Assembly: GCA_016209665.1 (NCBI GenBank)
Contig: JACQVT010000120.1
Location: forward strand, 1 to 6,221
DNA length: 6,221 nt
From: Planctomycetota bacterium
GTDB taxonomy: Bacteria; Planctomycetota; Phycisphaerae; UBA1845; PWPN01
Direction: 5' to 3'
A program made the position numbers and the translations under genes. This document shows positions 1 to 5,473 of the stretch, one piece after another. The stretch's first letter is position 1, and every line of letters begins with the position of its first letter. The notes beneath the pieces were generated by a model. That model saw nothing but the letters and a program-made list of their open reading frames with translations. It had not been told where the DNA came from and ran no database searches.

Positions 1-460
1 CGTCCGGGCTGACCTCGAAGGTCTCGGCCAGGTCGCCGACGATCTTCCCGGACTGCGAATCGATGGTGACGAGCCCGTTGTAGGCCGGGGCGATCGCTTG
101 CAGCGCCAGGATGGACGCCTCCTGGTGAAGGTCGAAGCTCGCCGGGTCGTTGGCAGTGACCACCTTCAGAATGCCGCCGCGCCGCGGCGTTTCCGCCGCC
201 GCCTTCGCCGCTGGCGTGGGCGCCGTCGTCCCCGCAGTTGGCGCTGCCGTCGCTCCCGCAGTTGGCGCCGCCGTCGCCGCGGTGGGCTTGGCCGGTGCGA
301 CTGTTGGCTGCGCGGTGGGGGCAGCCGCCTTGGCCGGAGAGGTAGGCGCCGCCGCTGGCGGGGGCGCAGCCGGCGCAGGTTGGCAGGCTACTGCGAGAAG
401 CAGCAGCCCGGCGATGGCGCTAGCATTGACGCCGCGGTGACGAGTCAGAGCATTCTGCAT
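1..460 (-). CDS. ABC transporter solute-binding lipoprotein, family 5 (SBP_bac_5), 5' part only
   Basis: This is the N-terminal 153 codons of an extracytoplasmic solute-binding protein of the peptide/opine/nickel ABC-importer type; the gene continues past the left edge. Residues 1-25 form a lipoprotein signal peptide: a basic start (MQNALTRHRG), a hydrophobic stretch (AIAGLLLLAVA), then the lipobox cysteine at residue 26. Residues 27 to about 90 are an Ala/Pro/Thr linker that would tether the protein to the membrane. The mature domain starts near residue 93 with RRGGILKVV and shows family traits: DPASFDLHQE, APAYNGLV, and IVGDLAETFEVSPD. The ATG at 460 was chosen because GGAAGGGGG lies five bases upstream; an in-frame ATG at 481 lacks such a site. 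It is codirectional with the enzyme block but separated by 242 bases, so it may have its own promoter. Family assignment is firm; the ligand is unknown, and a role in importing the cluster's substrate is inference. Confidence 0.88.
   Translation of the reverse strand, partial: MQNALTRHRGVNASAIAGLLLLAVACQPAPAAPPPAAAPTSPAKAAAPTAQPTVAPAKPTAATAAPTAGATAAPTAGTTAPTPAAKAAAETPRRGGILKVVTANDPASFDLHQEASILALQAIAPAYNGLVTIDSQSGKIVGDLAETFEVSPD
231..278 (-). repeat. 24-base tandem duplication inside the lipoprotein linker
   Basis: Two adjacent 24-base units (231-254 and 255-278 on the plus strand, each beginning cccgcagttggcgc) differ at two positions. On the minus strand they encode two copies of an eight-residue Ala/Thr/Pro/Gly unit in the linker of the solute-binding protein. 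The flanking linker looks like further decayed copies. This is most simply slippage-driven length variation in an unstructured tether. Confidence 0.8.
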
Positions 461-465
461 TGAGG

Positions 466-474
466 CCCCCTTCC
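466..474 (-). promoter_or_regulatory. Ribosome binding site of the solute-binding lipoprotein
   Basis: The minus strand reads GGAAGGGGG, five bases before the ATG at 460. It favours this start over the in-frame ATG at 481, which has no purine-rich stretch ahead of it. Confidence 0.6.
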
Positions 475-581
475 GTGCCATGGATATTGATGCGGGTGGC
501 TCGTGCGACGGGTGCACGCCCCCTCGATTGATCGTGCGGGCGCCAACTGGCAATCGTCTCACGCACGCCATAGGCGGGCGC

Positions 582-599
582 TCCGAAAGGCCTTTCGGA
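582..599. promoter_or_regulatory. 18-base perfect palindrome, candidate operator
   Basis: TCCGAAAGGCCTTTCGGA reads identically on both strands, with no central spacer. It lies in the non-coding gap between the end of the hot-dog gene (703) and the start of the lipoprotein gene (460), about 120 bases upstream of that start. No T-tract follows on either strand, and a stem with no loop is a poor terminator, so a site for a dimeric regulator is the more likely reading. The regulator is not identifiable here. Confidence 0.45.
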
Positions 600-615
600 C
601 GACCGACCAGTCGTC
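598..615. repeat. Inverted repeat beside the palindrome
   Basis: GACGAC (598-603) and GTCGTC (610-615) are perfect inverted arms around the six-base centre cgacca. It overlaps the end of the 18-base palindrome by two bases. The cgACCGACCagtcg core loosely resembles TetR-family operator half-sites, but the symmetry is incomplete. It could equally be a small stem-loop in the transcript leaving the hot-dog gene. The rest of the 461-702 gap shows no convincing promoter hexamers or small genes. Confidence 0.3.
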
Positions 616-702
616 TTGACCCGCACACCGCCATCACCAAGCTATCGGCCGCTCGGTTGGGCCATCGTAGGGTTCCATCTCCCTGGGTGCAAGCATCACG
701 GG

Positions 703-1149
703 TTACCCCGCGCCCGCGGCGGGGCGGTCGAAGACGAGGGTTGCCCGCGCCGGGGTAATGACCTCCCCGGAGGTATTCTCCTCCGTCAGCTCGCACACGA
801 CGATGCCCTGACCCGCACGCTCGTACCGTTCGATGACCACTCCCCGGAACGTCAACGTCTCACCGACCGTGGCGTAGCGTCGGTTCGTCCACTCGAGTTC
901 GAGGATGCGTCCGTTCGGGTGGGCCCACTCCGTGAGCAACCGGCCCAGGTAGGCACCGTGCAGCGATGCTTGCAGGACGACATCGCTATACCCCTCCTCG
1001 ACCGCGTAGTCCTTGTCGTAGTGGATGCGATGTGATTGCCAGGTGACTGCGGCGAACTGAAACAGATTGAGGTTCGTCGGGCGGCACGCCAGTTCCGGTA
1101 TCGCCATGCCCACCTGGATGTCCGCGAACGCGAGGCTGGCCGCTGTCAT
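703..1149 (-). CDS. MaoC-like hot-dog acyl dehydratase/hydratase, C-type partner
   Basis: This is a 148-residue single hot-dog protein of the MaoC-like acyl-CoA hydratase/dehydratase superfamily. Around the usual catalytic segment it reads TWQSHRIHYDKDYA (residues 36-49) followed by LHGAYLG (63-69). This keeps the His of the R-hydratase motif (His43) but has Gln38 where the classical catalytic Asp sits. The HRIHYD form is typical of the bacterial subgroup that includes mesaconyl-C4-CoA hydratase and HTD2-like proteins, which pair with a FAS1-like N domain. The ATG start overlaps the stop of the preceding N-type gene as ATGA, with a GGAG-containing stretch eight bases ahead. Coupling implies a two-subunit enzyme with that neighbour. 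It probably adds water to, or removes it from, an enoyl- or hydroxyacyl-CoA in the cytoplasm. Superfamily is clear; substrate and reaction direction are not. Confidence 0.87.
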   Translation of the reverse strand: MTAASLAFADIQVGMAIPELACRPTNLNLFQFAAVTWQSHRIHYDKDYAVEEGYSDVVLQASLHGAYLGRLLTEWAHPNGRILELEWTNRRYATVGETLTFRGVVIERYERAGQGIVVCELTEENTSGEVITPARATLVFDRPAAGAG

Positions 1150-1646
1150 CGCAGCAGCTCCGTCCTGCGATGAATGGCCCGTACCTCGTCGTGCTGGTTG
1201 ACGTACAGGCTCTCCGACTCCAGGAACACGAGGTTGCCGCTCCTACCGCGCTTCGAGTAGGCGGCGACGAGCTTGCGGCGAACCGAAATGTGGTCGCCGG
1301 CCACGACGGGCGAAACGAGCGTGAGCTTCTGGCCCGCTCCCATCCGGCGGAACCCTTCGAGGTGCGCGGTTGTTTCCGCCGCGCTTCCGTCCGTTCTCAG
1401 CTCGTCGGGAAAGGGACCTGCACCCCACCCCCGAATCGAGGTCAGCATGGTGGGTGGGGCAATGACGTCCGAGTAGCCGAGACTCCGGGCGTATTCAGGG
1501 TCTCGGTAAAGCGGATCACGGTCGTTGATGGCCACGGCGAACCGCCCGATGAGAAGGCGGGTGCACTCGCCGAGGTCCTGCACGGTCTCATGCCCAATCT
1601 CGCGCCGGGCCACTGCAAGAATCCTCTCGACGTCGGCGTCGTCCAC
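1146..1646 (-). CDS. FAS1-like / MaoC N-terminal-type hot-dog dehydratase subunit
   Basis: This 166-residue protein matches the MaoC_dehydrat_N (FAS1-like dehydratase) pattern. It has a helix plus IGRFAVAINDRDPLYRDPEYA (about residues 33-53), then VIAPPTML (61-68), and a second half with FRRMGAGQKLTLVSPVVAGD and a closing beta-sheet. N-type domains of this kind normally form half of a double hot-dog with a catalytic C-type half. The C-type half here is the next gene, whose ATG overlaps this gene's TGA in an ATGA. The GTG start is enforced: the codon immediately upstream is an in-frame TGA, and AGGAGG lies seven bases before the GTG. It is separated from the upstream CoA-transferase by 127 bases that include a hairpin. 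A cytoplasmic heterodimeric hydratase/dehydratase is the likely product; the substrate is unknown. Confidence 0.87.
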   Translation of the reverse strand: MDDADVERILAVARREIGHETVQDLGECTRLLIGRFAVAINDRDPLYRDPEYARSLGYSDVIAPPTMLTSIRGWGAGPFPDELRTDGSAAETTAHLEGFRRMGAGQKLTLVSPVVAGDHISVRRKLVAAYSKRGRSGNLVFLESESLYVNQHDEVRAIHRRTELLR

Positions 1647-1652
1647 TCACCG

Positions 1653-1660
1653 ACCTCCTC
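1653..1660 (-). promoter_or_regulatory. Strong ribosome binding site that fixes a GTG start
   Basis: The minus strand reads GAGGAGGT, with AGGAGG seven bases before the GTG at 1646. With the in-frame TGA directly before that GTG, this settles the start of the N-type hot-dog gene. Confidence 0.75.
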
Positions 1661-1740
1661 GTCTCGGGCGCGTCGAGCGCGCCCGCGGCTCGCCGAGGGC
1701 TTGGCCTGGCCCCGAGCACCCGCCGGGCTGACCCTGGCTG

Positions 1741-1771
1741 GGCGCCCGGCCCCGAGCCGCAGGCGGGCGCC
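1741..1771 (-). terminator. GC-rich stem-loop just after a CoA-transferase gene
   Basis: The perfect eight-base arms GGCGCCCG (1741-1748) and CGGGCGCC (1764-1771) enclose a 15-base loop, starting two bases past the stop codon at 1774. No U-tract follows, so it is not a classical Rho-independent terminator. It could act as a partial terminator or an mRNA 3'-end stabiliser between the CoA-transferase and the hot-dog pair. The surrounding 1647-1773 spacer also holds a ten-base direct repeat, ggccccgagc, at 1708 and 1748. Confidence 0.35.
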
Positions 1772-1773
1772 GA

Positions 1774-2970
1774 TCAGCGGGCACCGGCGGGTTCCGAACC
1801 GACGACCTTGGCGACCTCCTCGTCCGTGTAGCCGAGGAGGCCCGAGAGGATCTCGCGCGTGTGCTGCCCATAGGTGGGCGCAGGGAGGAACTCGTCGGGG
1901 GAATCGGAGAGCTTGACTGGATTCCCCAGCACGCGGACGGCTCCGGCGACGGGGTGGTGCGTCTCTACCACCATGTTCCGGTGGTGGACCTGCTCGGTGG
2001 CGAGGGCCCGGTCGACCGTGTTGACGGGCCCGCAGGGAATGTCGGCCACCCGCAGACGCCGAATCCAGTCTTCAGCGTCGCGCCCGAGAAACGCCCGTTC
2101 GACCACGGGCAGCAGCTCGGCGCGGTGCTCGGAGCGGAGCTCGTTGGTCGCGAAGCGCGGGTCCTCGAGCAGGTGGTCCAGCTCCGCGGCCTTGCAGAAG
2201 CGCTGCCACGGCTCCTCGCCCAGCACACCGACGGTGATATACGCGTCGCGCGCGCGGAAGACACCGAATGGCACCAGGCGCGGATTGCCACCACCTCGGG
2301 GCTGCGGCACCTCGCCGGTCGCCATGTACCAGGGGCCAAAGTAGGCGAGCAGGGAGATCTGGCAGTCCAGCATCGAAATATCGACGTAGCGTCCGCGGTT
2401 CGTCTGCCCGCGGGCGGTGAGGGCCGTGGTAATGCCGAGCGCGGCAAACACGCCCGCCGCGAGGTCACCCATCGGAGGGCCCATCATGACAGGGGGCCGG
2501 CCCGGCTCCCCGGTGAGGCTCATGGTGCCGCTCATCCCCTGGACGACAATGTCGTACGCCGGCAGATCCCGAAGCGGCCCGGAGGAGCCGAAGCCGGAGA
2601 TCGAGCAGTAGACGATCCGTGGGTTGACGGCATTGGCCGCCGCGTAGCCGACTCCGAGGCGGTCCACCACGCCAGGCCGCATGTTTTCCAGCACCACGTC
2701 CGACACTGCGACGAGGTCGAGGAAGGCCTGGCGACCGCTTTCGCTCTTGAGATCGAGCACGATGCTCTTCTTGTTGCGGTTGAGCGCGAGGAACTCGACG
2801 CCTTCCCCGTTGACGTAGGGGCGGAGATGGCGGGTGACGTCGCCGCCACCCGGGGCTTCGATCTTGATGACGTCCGCACCCTGATCCGCCAGCAGCATCG
2901 AGCAGTACGGCCCGGAGAGTGCCCGGGACAGATCCAGGACGCGCACATGACTCAGCGCACCGCTACTCAT
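1774..2970 (-). CDS. Family III CoA-transferase (CaiB/BaiF), canonical, copy A
   Basis: This 398-residue protein, of normal family length, should transfer CoA between two carboxylic acids in the cytoplasm through an aspartyl-CoA thioester intermediate. Visible family marks are VRVLDLSRALSGPYCSMLLADQGADVIKIE (9-38, in pieces), NRNKKSIVLDLK (64-75), VVLENMRPGVVDRLG (92-106), SISGFGSSGP (123-132) and YVDISMLD (195-202). Asp202 matches the catalytic Asp of formyl-CoA transferase (Asp169). The C-terminal helical segment includes DIPCGPVN, and the protein ends GQHTREILSGLLG. The open frame extends to 3069, but the extra 33 residues are unlike the family. The ATG at 2970 has a double GAGGAGAGGAG site five bases upstream, so it is the likely start. 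It stands between the two coupled gene groups. Paralogues act on oxalate, carnitine, bile acids, mesaconate or aromatic succinates, so the substrate cannot be assigned. Confidence 0.93.
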   Translation of the reverse strand: MSSGALSHVRVLDLSRALSGPYCSMLLADQGADVIKIEAPGGGDVTRHLRPYVNGEGVEFLALNRNKKSIVLDLKSESGRQAFLDLVAVSDVVLENMRPGVVDRLGVGYAAANAVNPRIVYCSISGFGSSGPLRDLPAYDIVVQGMSGTMSLTGEPGRPPVMMGPPMGDLAAGVFAALGITTALTARGQTNRGRYVDISMLDCQISLLAYFGPWYMATGEVPQPRGGGNPRLVPFGVFRARDAYITVGVLGEEPWQRFCKAAELDHLLEDPRFATNELRSEHRAELLPVVERAFLGRDAEDWIRRLRVADIPCGPVNTVDRALATEQVHHRNMVVETHHPVAGAVRVLGNPVKLSDSPDEFLPAPTYGQHTREILSGLLGYTDEEVAKVVGSEPAGAR

Positions 2971-2973
2971 GCA

Positions 2974-2986
2974 TTCTCCTCTCCTC
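2974..2986 (-). promoter_or_regulatory. Double Shine-Dalgarno site of CoA-transferase A
   Basis: The minus strand reads GAGGAGAGGAGAA, holding two overlapping AGGAG cores, the nearer five bases before the ATG at 2970. It argues against the longer open frame starting at 3069. Confidence 0.75.
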
Positions 2987-3002
2987 GAGTCGTTCGTCTG
3001 CT

Positions 3003-3194
3003 CTAGATGCCGCCTTGTGCCGTGCCCGTGCCCTTCCCGCGGACAGGTGCAGCCGGTATCTCGGCGCAACGAAGGACTTCATCGACGTCCGCGGTGGGTC
3101 GGCCGGACGCCCAGCCCTCGACCAGTGCCTTCAACGCTTCCCGGTTGTGGGCGCGCTCGGCGCCGGTGGAGACCTGCACGCGGCGATTCCTCAC
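3003..3194 (-). pseudogene. Fragment of a family III CoA-transferase (C-terminal helical segment only)
   Basis: A 63-codon frame starts at a GTG overlapping the TGA of the preceding CoA-transferase (GTGA). Residues from about 7 to 52 align without gaps to the C-terminal helical segment of copy A. TGAERAHNREALKALVEGW and VLRCAEIPAAPVR correspond to TNELRSEHRAELLPVVERA and RLRVADIPCGPVN. The sequence then departs into GKGTGTAQGGI and stops. Codon use is GC3-rich like its neighbours. The N-terminal CoA-binding part, the catalytic acid and the final helix are all absent, and the preceding gene already has its own complete C-terminus. The piece therefore looks like the remnant of a lost tandem copy. 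A translated small protein is possible because the overlap and open frame are intact; no function should be assumed. Confidence 0.55.
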
Positions 3195-4360
3195 GCGATC
3201 ACACCGCTGGCTTTCAACCGCTCGGTCTCGGTCGCAGACAGACCGAGCAACGCCTCGAACACGTACGCGTCGTGCTCACCCAGGCACGGCGCGGGCAACG
3301 CCCGCGCGGGGGGCGCCCAGTCCGGCCCTCCCGCGATGGGGCCGTACGTCTCGAAGGCGCCCACCTCGGCGTGCTCGACGACCACGAAGGCGCCCCGCGC
3401 GCGGAGAACCTCGTCCTGAAGCAGATCATCTGCTGCCAGCACTGGCGCCGCCTCGACACCGACGTCCTGCAGCGCGCCGACGAGGGCGTCTCGCGATCGA
3501 GCGGCTGACAACTGGGCGAGCCGCTCCCTCGTGGTGCGAGCCTCCGCAAACGGCACCGGGCTGCGCACTCCAAGGATCGCTTGGAGCCGCGACCAGCAGG
3601 CCTCCGAGTCCACCACGACGGAGAGCCACTCGTCCTCACCGGTGCAGGGCAGGACGAAGGCCGCGCCGCTTGGAACCTCATTCGCACCGCTCGGGTCAGG
3701 CAGATCGAGCGATGCGAGGGCCATCAGCTCAGGGAAAAGCGCCACCGTTGCCTCGAGCTGCGCGATGTCCGCGTAGTAGCCACCGTGACCTGCACGCGTC
3801 AGCCCGTGGAGCGCGGCCACCGCCCCAAACAGCGCAGCCGTGGTGTCCGGGAACCAGCCGTTGACGGACTGCGGCACCCCGTCGTCCGCGCGCGCCGCCC
3901 AGGACATTCCGGCGACGGCGTCGAGCATGGGGCCGTAGGCGGGGAAGTCGCGCCATGGACCGTCTTGCCCGTAGCCCGTGAGCGAGACCGTGACGAGGTC
4001 GCGATTGATCCGCTGCAGGTCCTCATGACCCAACCCAAGGCGAGCCATGACGCCCGGTGCCATGTTCTCGACGACGACGTGAGAGATGGCGACCAGCCTG
4101 CGTGCGAGTTCCAGCCCCTCAGGCGTCTTCAGGTTAAGCCGACAGCTGAGCTTGCCGCGGTTCTGCGCGTTCCACACACCGCTCCTGTTGATGCCGGGCA
4201 CGTTGTCTGGGTACGGCCCAGCGCGCCGATGCACGTCAACGTGGATGGATGATTCGACGCGGATCACCTCGGCCCCAAGGTCCGCGAGCACCTGGCCGCA
4301 GTACGGGCCCGACCAGACGTGGCCGAACTCCAGCACGCGGACCCCTTCGAGCAGCATCAT
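3191..4360 (-). CDS. Family III CoA-transferase (CaiB/BaiF), Glu-type, copy B
   Basis: This 389-residue CoA-transferase probably acts together with the gene just upstream. Family marks are VRVLEFGHVWSGPYCGQVLADLGAEVIRVE (7-36, in pieces), NRGKLSCRLNLKTPEG (67-82), VVVENMAPGVMARLGLG (95-111), SLTGYGQDGPWRDFPAY (126-142) and YYADIAQLEATV (195-206). Glu203 stands where formyl-CoA transferase has its catalytic Asp; DxxQxE variants are common in this family. The C-terminus LGEHDAYVFEALLGLSATE is complete. The open frame reaches 4771, but those 137 extra residues are an Arg/Ala-rich shadow of the upstream gene. Homology begins at the tandem ATG ATG at 4360-4355, which overlaps the upstream stop as ATGA. 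The second ATG is better spaced from the GAGG upstream and may be used too. Substrate unknown; activity as a homodimer or as part of a mixed complex is undecided. Confidence 0.92.
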   Translation of the reverse strand: MMLLEGVRVLEFGHVWSGPYCGQVLADLGAEVIRVESSIHVDVHRRAGPYPDNVPGINRSGVWNAQNRGKLSCRLNLKTPEGLELARRLVAISHVVVENMAPGVMARLGLGHEDLQRINRDLVTVSLTGYGQDGPWRDFPAYGPMLDAVAGMSWAARADDGVPQSVNGWFPDTTAALFGAVAALHGLTRAGHGGYYADIAQLEATVALFPELMALASLDLPDPSGANEVPSGAAFVLPCTGEDEWLSVVVDSEACWSRLQAILGVRSPVPFAEARTTRERLAQLSAARSRDALVGALQDVGVEAAPVLAADDLLQDEVLRARGAFVVVEHAEVGAFETYGPIAGGPDWAPPARALPAPCLGEHDAYVFEALLGLSATETERLKASGVIA

Positions 4361-5463
4361 GGCCTCAGGCCGGTCGCCGTCCGGGGCAGGAAGGCTTCGT
4401 TGTCGGCTCCCACCGCGGGAAGAGACCAGGGAGGCACGTCCTGGTGCAGTCCCCTGACTGGCGGAAGCTCTGGCATGCGAGTCCCACCCCAGCTCGACGG
4501 CAGGGCGCCACGGGAAGCGAGCTGCGGGCTCGCGAGTATCTGTTTGGGATCGTTGGCGGGCCCGACCGGCACACGTGCGCGGCCGCACCGCTCGAAGACC
4601 TCTGCACTGGTGTGGGCGGCAAGCCACCCCTCCAGCACGGGCGCCAACAAGTCGAGGTTCTCGAAACGGCTCTCGGCAGTCGCGAGCCGGGGCTCTTCCG
4701 CCCATTCCTCCTTGCCGAGGATCGCGCAGAGGGCCTTCCACTGCTGGTCCTCGATCACATTGACGTAGCACCAGCCGTCTCGGGTCCGGTAGTAGCCCGA
4801 CGGGGCGACGCGCCAGAGTCGCTCACGCCGAGACGGCCGACGACCGTCGTACCGCCACGCAGCCATCTCACGGCGCATCAGCGGCAGGAGAATCTGCTGC
4901 ATCGACAGCTCGAGGATCGGCGGTCCAGCCTGATGCGCGTACGCGAGCACGACGACAGCGGTGTGGATCCCGGCGAAGTACTCGGCGACATGGCCCCACG
5001 GTGCCTGGGGCGTCACCACCGCGTCTGTGCCATCCTGGGGCGCGCGGGGCGTCACGTAGCCGGGCCCGCCTGCGTGGAACAGGGAGAAGCTGCCCGCCCG
5101 CCACCCGGCTCGGCGCCCGACTTGCCCGAACGGCGAGAGGGTGAGGGTGAGACGACGCCCCTTCGCCCCAGCTGTCTCGGCAGGGTCGCTCGCGAGGACC
5201 ACGTCAGCGTCAGCGGCCAGCCGGCCAATCGTCTCGACACGCTGGCGGTCGTCGCCCACCGATACCCACCGCTTCGCGCGGCTCGTCCAGAGGAACGGCA
5301 GACTCGCCGATCCGGCGGCGAGCTGCACGACCGGTGCACGCCGCCTCAGCGGATCTCCGTCCGGCGCCGTCTCGACCTTTATGACCTCGTGGCCGAGCAG
5401 CCCCAGCAGGCTGGTGCAGTGCGCCAGGGCCAACGAGTCTGACGAGACGTCAAGCAGTCGCAC
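4357..5463 (-). CDS. Diverged family III CoA-transferase-like protein lacking the catalytic acid, copy C
   Basis: This 368-residue CaiB/BaiF-fold protein is far from the other two copies. It starts VRLLDVSSDSLALAHC, followed by LLGLLGHEVIKVET. The usual SGPY segment is replaced by DSLALAH, and the NxNK segment by TSRAKRWVSV. The SPFG element (110-113) and the C-terminal PRLATAESRFENLDLLAPVLEGW and RVPVGPAN segments are recognisable. At the active-site strand it reads ILELSMQQ (183-190), putting Gln190 (codon 4894-4896) where Asp or Glu should be. The end is short and lacks the usual LGxHT. Its stop overlaps the start of copy B, so the two are co-translated. The GTG at 5463 is chosen because homology begins there and it leaves a ten-base gap after the hot-dog gene; an ATG at 5520 would add 19 unrelated residues. 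It may be a structural or substrate-binding subunit for copy B, comparable to the two-subunit benzylsuccinate CoA-transferase. That role is inference. Confidence 0.85.
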   Translation of the reverse strand: MRLLDVSSDSLALAHCTSLLGLLGHEVIKVETAPDGDPLRRRAPVVQLAAGSASLPFLWTSRAKRWVSVGDDRQRVETIGRLAADADVVLASDPAETAGAKGRRLTLTLSPFGQVGRRAGWRAGSFSLFHAGGPGYVTPRAPQDGTDAVVTPQAPWGHVAEYFAGIHTAVVVLAYAHQAGPPILELSMQQILLPLMRREMAAWRYDGRRPSRRERLWRVAPSGYYRTRDGWCYVNVIEDQQWKALCAILGKEEWAEEPRLATAESRFENLDLLAPVLEGWLAAHTSAEVFERCGRARVPVGPANDPKQILASPQLASRGALPSSWGGTRMPELPPVRGLHQDVPPWSLPAVGADNEAFLPRTATGLRP

Positions 5464-5473
5464 GATGCACCCG

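Noticed and set aside
98..463. Arg-rich 121-codon open frame on the plus strand
   Set aside because: It is the complement of the Ala/Pro/Thr linker of the lipoprotein, which has a signal peptide, lipobox and ribosome binding site on the other strand.
616..644. TTGACC on the plus strand as a -35 promoter element
   Set aside because: No acceptable -10 hexamer follows at 16-18 bases, and no plus-strand gene lies downstream.
706..724. Inverted repeat CCCCGC/GCGGGG at the 3' end of the hot-dog gene as a terminator
   Set aside because: Six-base GC arms inside coding sequence with no U-tract; such arms arise easily by chance at this base composition.
1861..3006. 381-codon open frame on the plus strand
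   Set aside because: It lies antisense to a clearly recognisable CoA-transferase, its translation resembles no family, and long antisense frames are expected in GC-rich coding DNA.
2971..3069. N-terminal extension of CoA-transferase A
   Set aside because: The 33 extra residues do not match the family, and a strong ribosome binding site sits directly before the ATG at 2970.
4361..4771. N-terminal extension of CoA-transferase B to residue 137
   Set aside because: The extension is low-complexity Arg/Ala sequence lying out of frame over the upstream CoA-transferase gene; family homology begins at 4360.
4249..5442. 397-codon open frame on the plus strand
   Set aside because: Arg/Pro/Gly-rich translation with no domain; it mirrors the CoA-transferase genes on the minus strand.
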